Source: Deltaproteobacteria bacterium
Lineage (GTDB): Bacteria; Myxococcota_C; UBA6777
Length of the DNA stretch: 64,000 nt
Assembly: GCA_006226375.1 (NCBI GenBank)
Contig: SBHC01000077.1
Span: forward strand, 124,001-188,000
Reading direction: 5' to 3'
Below the pieces are notes generated by a model. That model was not told where the DNA came from. It did not search any database and was given only the letters and a program-made list of their open reading frames with translations. Position numbers and translations under genes: made by a program. Positions 1 to 8,148 of the stretch are shown piece after piece; positions within the stretch are counted from its first letter, which is position 1; every line of letters starts with the position of its first letter.

Positions 1-2102
1 ACTTTGTAGCCGGCAGTGTCTGTGATGTCATAGGTCCCACGAATGTCTCGAAGCTTTGCCTTGAGCTTGCCAGCGAGCGCTCGAAGGACCTGGAGATCTT
101 CCCCGTAAACGCGAAGCTGTACTGGGGTTCCTGTGCTGGGTCCTCGTTGAAACTCTTTGACGGTCACCCTTGCGACGGCGATGGTCTTATCAAACTGCTT
201 TTGTAACTTCGCCGCGAGTCGTGGTGTTGCCTTTGCGCTGGAGGTTCGAATCACCAGTTGAGCGTAGTTGGAACTTCGCGCTTCCGGCGAGATCCCTCCA
301 TCAAACCGGGGCGAACCTTGTCCGACGAACGATGCGTAGTATCGGATGTCTTTCTCTTTTTTGAGCTGGGCTTCGATCCGGCGAATCACCTTGTTTGTGC
401 TTTGGAACGCGTACCCTTCTGGCAGCCACACATCGACAACAAACATGTCGCGTTCCGCTTTGGGGAAGAACTCTTTCCCAATCACAACAAAGCCAACCAG
501 CGTGACAAGGAAGGCGATGCCAACAACTGTGAGGGTGCTTTTGGGGTTGCGCAGCGAGCCAGCCAGGAAGCTTTGGTACATGGAGGCCCATCGACCTTGA
601 GACGAATCTGCCCCGACTTCAGACGGCTTCACCTTTAAGAGGTAATAGCTCATCAAAGGTGTGATCGCCATGGCTACCAAAAACGACGACACCAGCACGA
701 TTCCGACGACCACGGGAATGGAGCGGATGAAGTCTCCCGAGATGCTTGGCATTAACCCAAGCGGGAAGAACACTGCAACCGTGGTTAAGGTTGACATCAA
801 CACGGGGGTCGCTATCTCCGAAGCTCCTCGCCAGGATGCTTCAAAACTACCTAGTCCTTCTTGGAGCTTCGCGTAGATGTTGTCGGTGATGACGATCGCG
901 TTGTCGACGAGCATCCCCAGCGCAATGATTAATCCTGCGATGGAGATCTGTTGGATGTCCCACTTGATCCAGTTCATCACAGTGAAGGCGAGCAAGATGG
1001 AGAGGGGAATGGCTGTGGCCATAATTAAGCCAGAACGAACTCCCATAAATAGCATCGCTACGACCAATACAATGCAGATGGCCTGGAACAAGTTGGACAT
1101 GAAGTTCAAAATGCTTGTTTGAACAAGAGTCGGCTGGTCGGAGACCTTGGCTATCTGGAGGGTTCGAGGGAGGGCGGAGCGCATCTCTTTCAGGGCTTTC
1201 TCGACCTGTTTTCCCATCTTGATCACGTTTTGGCGTTCCCGCATCTCCACCGTGATGACCAAAGCACGTTGTCCGTTGTATCGGATGATGGCTTTGGGAT
1301 CTTTGTAGGTTCTCTCCACTCGAAATACATCTTGAACGCGTACCACTTGGCCCGTTTTGGCGTTCCGGCTTAGCACAATTTTCTTCAACTGCTCAACGGT
1401 GGAGATACGACCTGAGGTCTGCAACTTTACCTGCAGCTGTCCCGGTAATAGCTCGGCTCCAGGGTACAGAACGTTCTTGGATTGCAACGTTCCAGAGACC
1501 TTCCAAAAGTTGGGGATGTTGGAAGACGTTAACTGACGCCTGGCGTAGAGATAGATAACCTGCTCCTGCGTCCCGACGATGTCGACTTTTCCCACGGAGC
1601 TGATTCGCTTTAACTCGTCTCGGATCTGCTTGCTGTAGTCTTCCAGTTGACGATAGCTAAAGCCTTTCCCATACACCGCGAGCATCATCGCCGCTGTATC
1701 GGAGTAGGTGTCGTTGACGTGAGGTCCTTGGATGCCGCTGGGAAGCTGTTGTTTCACCTCTTCCACTTTGTTGCGTAGCTTGTCCCAGCTTGTCTGTGTT
1801 GGAGTGCCGTACACCAACTGCACGGTGATAATGCTAACACCTGGCTTGCTCTTTGAGGTGACCGTCTCCACCCCTTCAATTTCAGAGAAGCTATGCTCTA
1901 GCTTTTTGGTCACAAGTGTCTCGACATCAAGGGCAGAAGCACCCGGATAATACGTGATAACTTGCGCGACAGGGACCGGGATCTGAGGCATGTCTCGTTT
2001 GGGCAACGAGCTGTAGCTTGATATTCCTAGAAACACACACATGACCATCGCCATGATGGTCACGGCTCGAAACGAGACCGCATATTTGGGCCACAAACTC
2101 AT
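1..2102 (-). CDS. RND-family efflux permease (partial, C-terminus off left edge)
   Basis: Inner-membrane resistance-nodulation-division pump subunit. The family uses the proton gradient to export drugs or other small molecules through a periplasmic adaptor and an outer-membrane channel. About 700 N-terminal residues are visible. They include a first transmembrane helix at about 10-30, a porter-domain segment (PVAQVITYYPGAS) and the TM4 signature GMLVDNAIVITDNI near residues 396-410. The usual double Asp of TM4 reads Asp-Asn here, as in one RND subgroup, so proton coupling may differ from AcrB. The ATG overlaps the adaptor stop codon in an ATGA, which indicates translational coupling in one operon. 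No outer-membrane channel gene is visible and it may lie to the left. Substrate cannot be told. The sequence was read by reverse-complementing the left edge. Confidence 0.93.
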   Translation of the reverse strand, partial: MSLWPKYAVSFRAVTIMAMVMCVFLGISSYSSLPKRDMPQIPVPVAQVITYYPGASALDVETLVTKKLEHSFSEIEGVETVTSKSKPGVSIITVQLVYGTPTQTSWDKLRNKVEEVKQQLPSGIQGPHVNDTYSDTAAMMLAVYGKGFSYRQLEDYSKQIRDELKRISSVGKVDIVGTQEQVIYLYARRQLTSSNIPNFWKVSGTLQSKNVLYPGAELLPGQLQVKLQTSGRISTVEQLKKIVLSRNAKTGQVVRVQDVFRVERTYKDPKAIIRYNGQRALVITVEMRERQNVIKMGKQVEKALKEMRSALPRTLQIAKVSDQPTLVQTSILNFMSNLFQAICIVLVVAMLFMGVRSGLIMATAIPLSILLAFTVMNWIKWDIQQISIAGLIIALGMLVDNAIVITDNIYAKLQEGLGSFEASWRGASEIATPVLMSTLTTVAVFFPLGLMPSISGDFIRSIPVVVGIVLVSSFLVAMAITPLMSYYLLKVKPSEVGADSSQGRWASMYQSFLAGSLRNPKSTLTVVGIAFLVTLVGFVVIGKEFFPKAERDMFVVDVWLPEGYAFQSTNKVIRRIEAQLKKEKDIRYYASFVGQGSPRFDGGISPEARSSNYAQLVIRTSSAKATPRLAAKLQKQFDKTIAVARVTVKEFQRGPSTGTPVQLRVYGEDLQVLRALAGKLKAKLRDIRGTYDITDTAGYK

Positions 2103-3424
2103 TTTTGGGGCCCTCCAATCACAAACAGTCGCGTGCCTTGCTCCAGTTGATGTTGGCCTTCAACAACCATCTGGTCTCCCGCTTTGAGACCGGATGAAAT
2201 GACGATCTCGTTGCGGTACGTCTGCCCAGTGGTCACCTTCACCCGCTTGGCTTTTCCCTTCTCCTCAATGTACACATACTTGTGAACTCCGTCGTTTAAG
2301 ACGGCTGTCAGGGGAACACTGATGCCAGTCTTCGCGTTCTTGCGAGGGAACAGGACCAACACCACCTTGCCCGGCAAGAAACGAAAAATGGGTTTGCCGT
2401 TTTCTTTCCGAACCACAGGGTTGGGAACAACGACGTCAACAGGGTAGGTTAGAGTCGCTTTGTCGAGGACGACACCTTTTCGCTCCACTTTTCCAACGCC
2501 GAGGACTTTGCCCGGACGAAGCGATACCAGAGCGTTTTGGCCGTATCGTACTTGTTCAATGACTCGCTCCGGGATGCCAACGCGAATCCGGATTCTTTTG
2601 AGGTCCATCAACACAAACGAAGGCGTCCCCGCATTAACCAACTCGCCCACTTCGATCTTCTTGGTCGCGATGATTCCTGAGAAGGGTGCCCGCAACGCTG
2701 CATCTTTGAGCTGCTTCTTGGCCTGGTCCAACTGCGTTTTGGCCTGGGAAATCTTACTGCCGGCGGATTGGATGTCTTCCTTTTGGTAACCACGTCTGTA
2801 CATCTGGTAGCTTTGCCAGGCCTGGTTTTTGGAAGCGAGGGCTGAATTGTAATTGGACCGATAGCTATCAAATTGTTCCTCAGAGATAGCTCCTGACTTT
2901 CGAAGCTTCTTTGCGGAGGCATAGCTTTTTTTCGCTTTGTTGTAGTTGGCTAACGCTTTCCGATACGCCGCATAGTATTGCTTGACGACTTCCTTGCGGT
3001 AGCCCTTCTTCAACTTCCTGTAGGACGCGGCTGCTTCGTAGTACCGAGCGCGCGACAGGCGTACGTTCAGTTGGATGCTTTCCTTGTCCAAAAGCGCAAG
3101 CACATCACCGGCTTTGACCGGATCTCCTTCGTCGGCTTCCACCTTCATGACTTTGCCAGACACTTGGAAGCCTAACGTCGCTTGAGCCATCGGCTCCGTT
3201 TGGCCAAACACAGCAATGGATGTTTGTAGCTTCTTGGGTTTGACCTTCAAGAGCTTGACCGCCACGCTGCGATTGGAGGAGGAACTTGCTCCTTTGCATC
3301 CAAACGCTCCTAGAAGCAAGCACAACCCAACAAAGACATAGCGACCAGACGAGGGAAAGCGTGAACTCACAGAAGTGTGGGTGCTGCCGTCCTGGGAACA
3401 TCGAAACCATCGACGAGCCATCAT
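2099..3424 (-). CDS. RND efflux periplasmic adaptor (membrane fusion protein)
   Basis: AcrA/HlyD-type adaptor that bridges the RND permease to an outer-membrane channel. The N-terminus has a signal with a lipoprotein-like site (LLGAFGC). A lipoyl/barrel-sandwich half follows (VSGKVMKVEADEGDPVKAGD, where DEGDPVKAG is the typical turn). Next come a Lys/Tyr-rich alpha-hairpin coiled coil over about residues 110-220, the second lipoyl half (LRAPFSGIIATKKIEVGE) and a C-terminal beta-barrel and membrane-proximal domain ending GLKAGDQMVVEGQHQLEQGT. The ATG at 3424 is chosen because GGAG lies six bases before it. An upstream TTG would place that Shine-Dalgarno inside the gene. The stop overlaps the permease start by four bases. 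Family assignment is firm; substrate is unknown. Confidence 0.93.
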   Translation of the reverse strand: MMARRWFRCSQDGSTHTSVSSRFPSSGRYVFVGLCLLLGAFGCKGASSSSNRSVAVKLLKVKPKKLQTSIAVFGQTEPMAQATLGFQVSGKVMKVEADEGDPVKAGDVLALLDKESIQLNVRLSRARYYEAAASYRKLKKGYRKEVVKQYYAAYRKALANYNKAKKSYASAKKLRKSGAISEEQFDSYRSNYNSALASKNQAWQSYQMYRRGYQKEDIQSAGSKISQAKTQLDQAKKQLKDAALRAPFSGIIATKKIEVGELVNAGTPSFVLMDLKRIRIRVGIPERVIEQVRYGQNALVSLRPGKVLGVGKVERKGVVLDKATLTYPVDVVVPNPVVRKENGKPIFRFLPGKVVLVLFPRKNAKTGISVPLTAVLNDGVHKYVYIEEKGKAKRVKVTTGQTYRNEIVISSGLKAGDQMVVEGQHQLEQGTRLFVIGGPQK

Positions 3425-3509
3425 TCTCTTCTCCAAATGACTGAATTTCTACATGGCGTTGCAAGACACAAGCAGCCTAGAGGGATACAGAAGTTTCGTC
3501 AACGGAAAA

Positions 3510-3717
3510 GGTGTCGGGGGTGTGGTCATAGGCCGTTGGTAAGTAGCTCTCATGAACCTCACCCCTATTCGCTTCGCTCATTTCCCCTCTCCAACGTGGA
3601 GAGGGGACCATCAGAATATGTCAGAATATTGAAGGGTGAGGTCCGAAAGGCATGATTTACCACAAGGAAAACTTGTTACCAACAGGATTGAATCACACCC
3701 GGTGTCGGGGGTGTGGT
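3510..3717. repeat. Palindromic intergenic element bounded by 17-bp direct repeats
   Basis: The two ends are identical 17-bp copies of GGTGTCGGGGGTGTGGT (3510-3526 and 3701-3717). Inside are an inverted pair GTTGGTAA/TTACCAAC (3535-3542 and 3676-3683) and a second pair CCTCACCC/GGGTGAGG (3557-3564 and 3634-3641). At the centre is a 9-bp stem with a 5-nt loop, CCCCTCTCC-AACGT-GGAGAGGGG (3584-3606). The nested symmetry and bounding direct repeats resemble a small non-autonomous mobile or REP-like element. The right copy reaches the first base of the caspase-family gene's stop codon, so the RNA of that gene would end in this structure. It contains no credible coding sequence. Confidence 0.6.
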
Positions 3718-5369
3718 TAGAATCGGAAAATGCCAGACATCCGTCCCATCCATTGAAAGGAAAGGGACGCACCAGAGGAGAGAGGGGTGTAGTGAAGTCC
3801 AGCGCGTCCGGTGAGCTGTATGCCCCAACGCTGGGTGACAAAGTAACTGAGAGAGAGCTGCGCTCCTACTCCCAAGGAGAGGGCATTCAGAAGAGAGTTG
3901 TCCTGAGTGACACCAAGGGTGACGCCAGCCCGGCCGTAGGCGCCAAGAAAGAACTCAAGCGGGACTCGAAACCGAAAGGGATATCCCACTTCCAACACTC
4001 CCATGAGGCGATGCAACGAGTAGCTAACAGGAGGCTGTCCTAGCTCATATTCCAGGCCCACCCCGATGATGCTGTTCCATCGGTACATCACGCCGAGATG
4101 GAGACCTCGGGAGCGAAGAGGTGGAGCGCCCAACTCAGCCACTCCAACGCTCAAGGCCAGTCCATGAACCTTCTTCTCTTTGTACGAGGTGGGTCGTGCG
4201 TTGGCCTGCAGGAGAATCGACTCTTCTCCCTTTTGAGCGTAAGCCTTCGACAAGGTGTTGCAGGCCGTTGCTGTTCCCCTTTGGCTCACCTTTGTCTTGC
4301 CCCCTGTTGGTAAGAACACTTTCTGCAACCAACACTTGGGTCCTTGGCGAATGTGAAGCGTCCCCATTCCATTCATCATGGGCAATTGGAGAGCTATCTT
4401 CTTCGACTTGGTGTATTGAAAGGTAAACTCTCCCACCGAAACAAACAGTTGGCCTGTAATGTTTGGGGCTACAATCATCCGGCTCCGGTAGTGAGGGGCG
4501 AAGGTATAGCTTCCTCGAAAGAAGACAAGCCGATCCATCTCCTGCCCGGACTCTTTCCGTGCCTTGACTTGGGCGTAATCATACAACTCATCCAGAGTTA
4601 TTTTTCCATCTCTGTTGTTGTCGGCTTGTCCATTGAGTCCTTGCAAAAAGTGATAGGTAAAGACGGAGGCTCCCAGCTTGTTGTTGTGAAACGCGTTCCC
4701 GTTGCTCGCGATGATGTGCAACCCAGATGTTTGTTGCTCTGTCATCATGGGGATGGTTTGTAGGTCCACTTTGCGTCTTCGGTATCCAGGGCCTTTGGCT
4801 GCAAACCGCTCTTTCTCCAAAAGAATACTTTGGATGCTGCGAAGCTGAGGGCTGGTGGAACCTTTTACGGCAAGCTTGGTTTTGCGACCTGAAGTATGCC
4901 AGGCCGCCGTGGGAATTACCACGGAGCTATCACAAGCATCCAGCAAGGCAACGCGCCGTTTGACTCGTAGCTTCAGAAAGAAAGTTAGAAATTCGCGATA
5001 GGTTACATCTTCCACACCCGCTTGCTTCCGCAGGTGGAAACGTTTCTTGTCGGCGTGTCCTGAGTAGTAGAAGAGGAAGGTTGTGACTCGTGGAGCACGC
5101 AGAAAGCGTTGGTTGATCTGGTGAAACGCTTTGCGGAGATCGTCGGGTGTTCCATTGCTCACCGTGACGACCTGAAAGCCAAGCCGTTTGCGTAGGGCGG
5201 TCGCCAGGGGAGCAAGGTCTCCTGTGATCGCTCCTTTGAGGCGAGCTTCTTTCCCCCAGCCTGTTTCGTTGGCAACGAGTAAGGCTAGACGTACATCTCG
5301 TGCATGAGAGAGTTTGGCGCCCCCCCACCACACACAACACAATAGAACCCATGCAAAACAGCGAAACAT
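3717..5369 (-). CDS. Secreted caspase-family (peptidase C14) protein with barrel-like C-terminus
   Basis: Predicted envelope protease of the caspase/metacaspase fold. A signal peptide (FAWVLLCCVWWGGAKLSHA) precedes the caspase core, which starts with RLALLVANETGW. The catalytic His sits in FYYSGHAD (about residue 105) and the Cys in VALLDACDSS (about 146). An EF-hand-like loop (DNNRDGKITLDE, about 250-261) follows, as in many bacterial caspase relatives, and suggests calcium dependence. The last 150 residues alternate polar and hydrophobic positions and end in Phe-Arg-Phe, as outer-membrane barrels do; this is inference. The ATG at 5369 is used, and an in-frame TTG lies two codons upstream. 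The gene is third behind an ECF sigma factor and an anti-sigma-like protein, so it is probably a sigma-controlled effector. Substrate is unknown. Confidence 0.85.
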   Translation of the reverse strand: MFRCFAWVLLCCVWWGGAKLSHARDVRLALLVANETGWGKEARLKGAITGDLAPLATALRKRLGFQVVTVSNGTPDDLRKAFHQINQRFLRAPRVTTFLFYYSGHADKKRFHLRKQAGVEDVTYREFLTFFLKLRVKRRVALLDACDSSVVIPTAAWHTSGRKTKLAVKGSTSPQLRSIQSILLEKERFAAKGPGYRRRKVDLQTIPMMTEQQTSGLHIIASNGNAFHNNKLGASVFTYHFLQGLNGQADNNRDGKITLDELYDYAQVKARKESGQEMDRLVFFRGSYTFAPHYRSRMIVAPNITGQLFVSVGEFTFQYTKSKKIALQLPMMNGMGTLHIRQGPKCWLQKVFLPTGGKTKVSQRGTATACNTLSKAYAQKGEESILLQANARPTSYKEKKVHGLALSVGVAELGAPPLRSRGLHLGVMYRWNSIIGVGLEYELGQPPVSYSLHRLMGVLEVGYPFRFRVPLEFFLGAYGRAGVTLGVTQDNSLLNALSLGVGAQLSLSYFVTQRWGIQLTGRAGLHYTPLSSGASLSFQWMGRMSGIFRF

Positions 5370-5413
5370 CGACAATCCAAGCTATCGTTGCTGAAATCCC
5401 CTTCTCATCAAAG

Positions 5414-6214
5414 CTATCGGTGGGAGGGAGGTTTACGTTTGTTGACAAACAGCTTCCACACTTGTTTCCAAGGCCCCTTCACGTTGGGCAGTTGGTCAAG
5501 CCTCTGACCCGAGCGATTGAAAGCCTTGCGAACTTTGTCGCGAACAAGATCCGCGCCAAATGACTTTCTGGAAACTAGCGCAAGGAATAGCTCTCCACCC
5601 GACTCAGTCCCTACTTCCAATGACTCTCCTTGCGGAAAGGTCCCTGCGTTTTTTTGGATAGAAACGCTCTGTCTTCCTTGGAAGGGAGCAAGCACAACGA
5701 CTTCACCTGAAGGTTGAAGAGCTACAATCATCAGGTGGACTTTGGGTTGGGAGTTGGACTGAGTATACACAAACTGCAGCAAATCGCCAGGGTACAAGAC
5801 TTGTTTCCTTGTCGCTTTCCGGCGAATTCGCAGCGGCCCTTGTTTCCGGGCGTATTCCAGATGAATGGTGATCGGGTTTCCTTTGGGGATAAGGTGGGAG
5901 TTGTTGTTTTGGCTCCAATTCGTCGCTCCAAACCAAACCAGAGCCACTAGGGCGGCCAGGGAACCTGCCAACGCAGGCACTCTCCAGAGCATCCACCAAG
6001 GGGCACGAGCTTCGGACTCATGAGGTCGGTCTTGGGGGCCAGGGATTTGCTCCAGCTTTTCAAACAAACGAGAGGGGGGCTCTACTTCCGAACGCATCGC
6101 ATCAAAGTGGCGGTGCAAAGCATGTTCAAACTGCATCTCTTCCTCCTGGTTCTCGGTGAACTCATTCCAGTCGGAGGGTGCTAGCGGTGGCTGTTTTTTG
6201 TCTTTCGGAACCAT
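5414..6214 (-). CDS. Single-pass anti-sigma-like regulator with periplasmic domain
   Basis: A 266-residue protein with an acidic cytoplasmic N-terminus (EEEMQFEHALHRHFDAM, about 26-40), one transmembrane helix (about 73-96) and a 165-residue periplasmic domain. It overlaps the ECF sigma gene by 34 bases, the standard arrangement for sigma/anti-sigma pairs, so it most likely holds that sigma factor inactive until a signal arrives. No zinc-finger HxxxCxxC motif is seen. The periplasmic part (VLYPGDLLQFVYTQ, VHLMIVALQPSGEVVVLAPF) resembles the DUF4384 type of beta domain that is often attached to caspase-family proteins. The match is from memory and unproven. AAGGA precedes the ATG. The caspase-family gene follows after about 40 bases. 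Confidence 0.75.
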   Translation of the reverse strand: MVPKDKKQPPLAPSDWNEFTENQEEEMQFEHALHRHFDAMRSEVEPPSRLFEKLEQIPGPQDRPHESEARAPWWMLWRVPALAGSLAALVALVWFGATNWSQNNNSHLIPKGNPITIHLEYARKQGPLRIRRKATRKQVLYPGDLLQFVYTQSNSQPKVHLMIVALQPSGEVVVLAPFQGRQSVSIQKNAGTFPQGESLEVGTESGGELFLALVSRKSFGADLVRDKVRKAFNRSGQRLDQLPNVKGPWKQVWKLFVNKRKPPSHR

Positions 6215-6717
6215 TTTTCCTTGACCTCATCTCGGGCGTATCGCAAACGAGAACGAACGGTTTCTCGTGGCTCTCCCAAGAGTTCCACAAGTTCATCAAT
6301 CGTGAACTGTTGGATGTATCGCAGCTTGAAGATCTCGCGCTTCTTCTCCGAGAGCGAATCAATAATATCCCATAACAGCTCCCGATTCTGCTTTTCTTCC
6401 AACAAGTCTTCAGGATTGTAATGCAGAGTACTCCATCCGGCCGTCTCTTCTTTCATCGTTTGCCGGACTTCGCTACTCATCTGTTGACGTTGTTGTGTCC
6501 GGAACGCTTTTTTTCCGATATTCCGGGCGATACTTAGTATCCAGGTCTTCGGAGACGAGCGCTCCTCAAAGTTGGACATAGAAGTCCACACAGCAACGAA
6601 GGTTTTGTGGGTCAACTCCTCTGCAAGCTCAGGGGATAACCTTAGATTGCATTGGTAGTAACGGTACACATCTCGGGTGTACTCTTGGACCCACTGCCGA
6701 AAGACAGGTTCACTCAT
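6181..6717 (-). CDS. ECF-type RNA polymerase sigma factor
   Basis: Extracytoplasmic-function sigma-70 family protein of about 178 residues. Region 2 (FRQWVQEYTRDVYRYYQCNL through NFEERSSPKTWILSIARNI) recognises the -10 element and region 4 (KREIFKLRYIQQFTIDELVE, then PRETVRSRLRYARDEVKEKW) the -35 element. They are joined by a linker rich in Glu and Asn. It should direct a small regulon that probably includes its own operon. The start is placed at the ATG just before region 2. An upstream GTG at 6750, preceded by AGGGACGA, would add 11 residues. The overlap with the following anti-sigma-like gene implies coupling. The signal sensed is unknown. Confidence 0.9.
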   Translation of the reverse strand: MSEPVFRQWVQEYTRDVYRYYQCNLRLSPELAEELTHKTFVAVWTSMSNFEERSSPKTWILSIARNIGKKAFRTQQRQQMSSEVRQTMKEETAGWSTLHYNPEDLLEEKQNRELLWDIIDSLSEKKREIFKLRYIQQFTIDELVELLGEPRETVRSRLRYARDEVKEKWFRKTKNSHR

Positions 6718-6762
6718 TGGTTTCTCGCTAGTGCAGCCACGAACCAGCACATCTCGTCCCTA

Positions 6763-6792
6763 ATAGTTCCCCTGGGACACTCTCCGGGTCAA
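6763..6792 (-). promoter_or_regulatory. Possible sigma-70-type promoter of the ECF sigma operon
   Basis: TTGACC (6787-6792) is separated by 18 bases from AACTAT (6763-6768), reading leftwards toward the sigma gene. The -35 is good and the -10 is weak (three of six). Transcription from it would start close to the upstream GTG, which favours the ATG at 6717 as the translation start. Confidence 0.3.
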
Positions 6793-6981
6793 CTTTTCTT
6801 AGCTCCACCTGCATTTTTTCCGTTCACCTGTCGGAACGTCTTGCACTACAAGGGAGTACCGTGGTAGTGTCCTTTCCAGCCACATTTCACAATCTGTTGT
6901 TTCGCGAACCGCACATCGCAATCGGTTCTTTTGAACTTTGGGGGGAGGGGTTTTCTCCCTGTTGCATACTGGAGTTGTAAC

Positions 6982-8145
6982 ATGAGAATGCTAGGTCTGT
7001 TGTTGTTGTGTATCTGTATGTTCTCGATCTGGGGAGGTGGGTGCAGTCCTGCTCCTGGCGACGAAGCCGTTACGGAGGCGTCCTCGGAACCGGGCGCTTC
7101 GGAGCCAACTGGAAACGAATCTTCGACCAACGAAGTGGATCCTGAGCCAGGAAAGGAACCTGGGCCAGAGCCTGGACCAGAGCCTGGACCTGAATCGACT
7201 GTTGATGATGTCGCAGAATCTGCTACCGAAGCTATCACTGAGACTGCGTCAGAAAGTGTCGATGAATCAGCCGCAGAAGCATCCGACCCTGATGGTGGCC
7301 AGGAAAGTGTCACGGAGGCTCCATCTGAAAGCTCGGCTGAATCCATCAGCGAGTCTTCCTCGGAAGTGCCGACTGAGCCTGTTGCAGAAGGAGCAGGTGA
7401 AGTGGTTGTTGACGGTGGCCCTGCTGAGTCCACTCCTGATTCAACTCCCGAAGTGACACCCGAGCCTGTGGTGGAAAAGTACCAGGGGCAATTCTATCTT
7501 TTTGGAGGAGTCAGCAGCGCAGTGGCTTCTGGGAATCCTCCTCTTGAAGGAGTCCAGGTTTGTGTCCTCAACGACAAATCCATTCCGTGTGTGACCTCGG
7601 CCAAGGATGGGAAGTATCGACTCAACGGTCTATCCTATGACACCCCTTATTACATCACCTATACCAGCGCCAAGTTAAAACTTCAGCCCACCATGATGCC
7701 TCTGTATCTTTCCTCCAACCAAAATCCTGTCCCAGGAAACGTCGATATTCGGTTGGAGTTGTTGAAAGAGTCTGAGGCTCAATTGATAGGTCAGTTGTTG
7801 GGTGTCCAGAATTTGGACCTCAAGACCAAGTCGGCGGTGACAGTTGACATTCGTGAGAGTCGGCTGGTGTCTGTGGCCGGTGCTACTGTAAGTGCTTCCC
7901 CTTCTGGCAAAGGTTTGGGGCCCTACTACCTGACCCAGACCTTCCAAAACCACTCCAAGAAAGAGACAACAGCGATGGGTCTCGCTTCGTACTTAAACTT
8001 ACCTGCCGACACGTATGAGTTTACGTTCAAGCACCCAAGCAAAACGTGCAAGCAATGGTTTACTTCGATACCTGGAACCAACGGTAGCGCCAAGGCTGTC
8101 ATTCCGGCGGGATGGTTGGTGTACGTGTTTGGCGAGTGCAAGTAG
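6982..8145 (+). CDS. Glu/Pro/Ser-rich lipoprotein with carboxypeptidase-regulatory-like domain
   Basis: A surface or periplasmic lipoprotein of 387 residues. A short signal (MRMLGLLLLCICMFSIWGGGC) ends at a lipidation Cys. A roughly 150-residue linker of Glu, Ser, Pro and Gly follows, including a Gly-Pro-Glu-Pro run, typical of a flexible spacer. The second half begins YLFGGVSSAVASGNPPLEGVQ and contains AKDGKYRLNGLSYDTPYYI, the pattern of carboxypeptidase-regulatory-like beta-sandwich repeats, probably two copies. These usually serve adhesion or stability, not catalysis. GGAG seven bases before the ATG fixes the start. The gene runs opposite to the sigma operon and its stop is three bases from the end of the methyltransferase gene. 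Function is unknown. Confidence 0.8.
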   Translation: MRMLGLLLLCICMFSIWGGGCSPAPGDEAVTEASSEPGASEPTGNESSTNEVDPEPGKEPGPEPGPEPGPESTVDDVAESATEAITETASESVDESAAEASDPDGGQESVTEAPSESSAESISESSSEVPTEPVAEGAGEVVVDGGPAESTPDSTPEVTPEPVVEKYQGQFYLFGGVSSAVASGNPPLEGVQVCVLNDKSIPCVTSAKDGKYRLNGLSYDTPYYITYTSAKLKLQPTMMPLYLSSNQNPVPGNVDIRLELLKESEAQLIGQLLGVQNLDLKTKSAVTVDIRESRLVSVAGATVSASPSGKGLGPYYLTQTFQNHSKKETTAMGLASYLNLPADTYEFTFKHPSKTCKQWFTSIPGTNGSAKAVIPAGWLVYVFGECK

Positions 8146-8148
8146 CGT

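Noticed and set aside
241..250. tRNA T-loop-like GGTTCGAATC
   Set aside because: It lies inside the RND permease coding region and no cloverleaf arms surround it.
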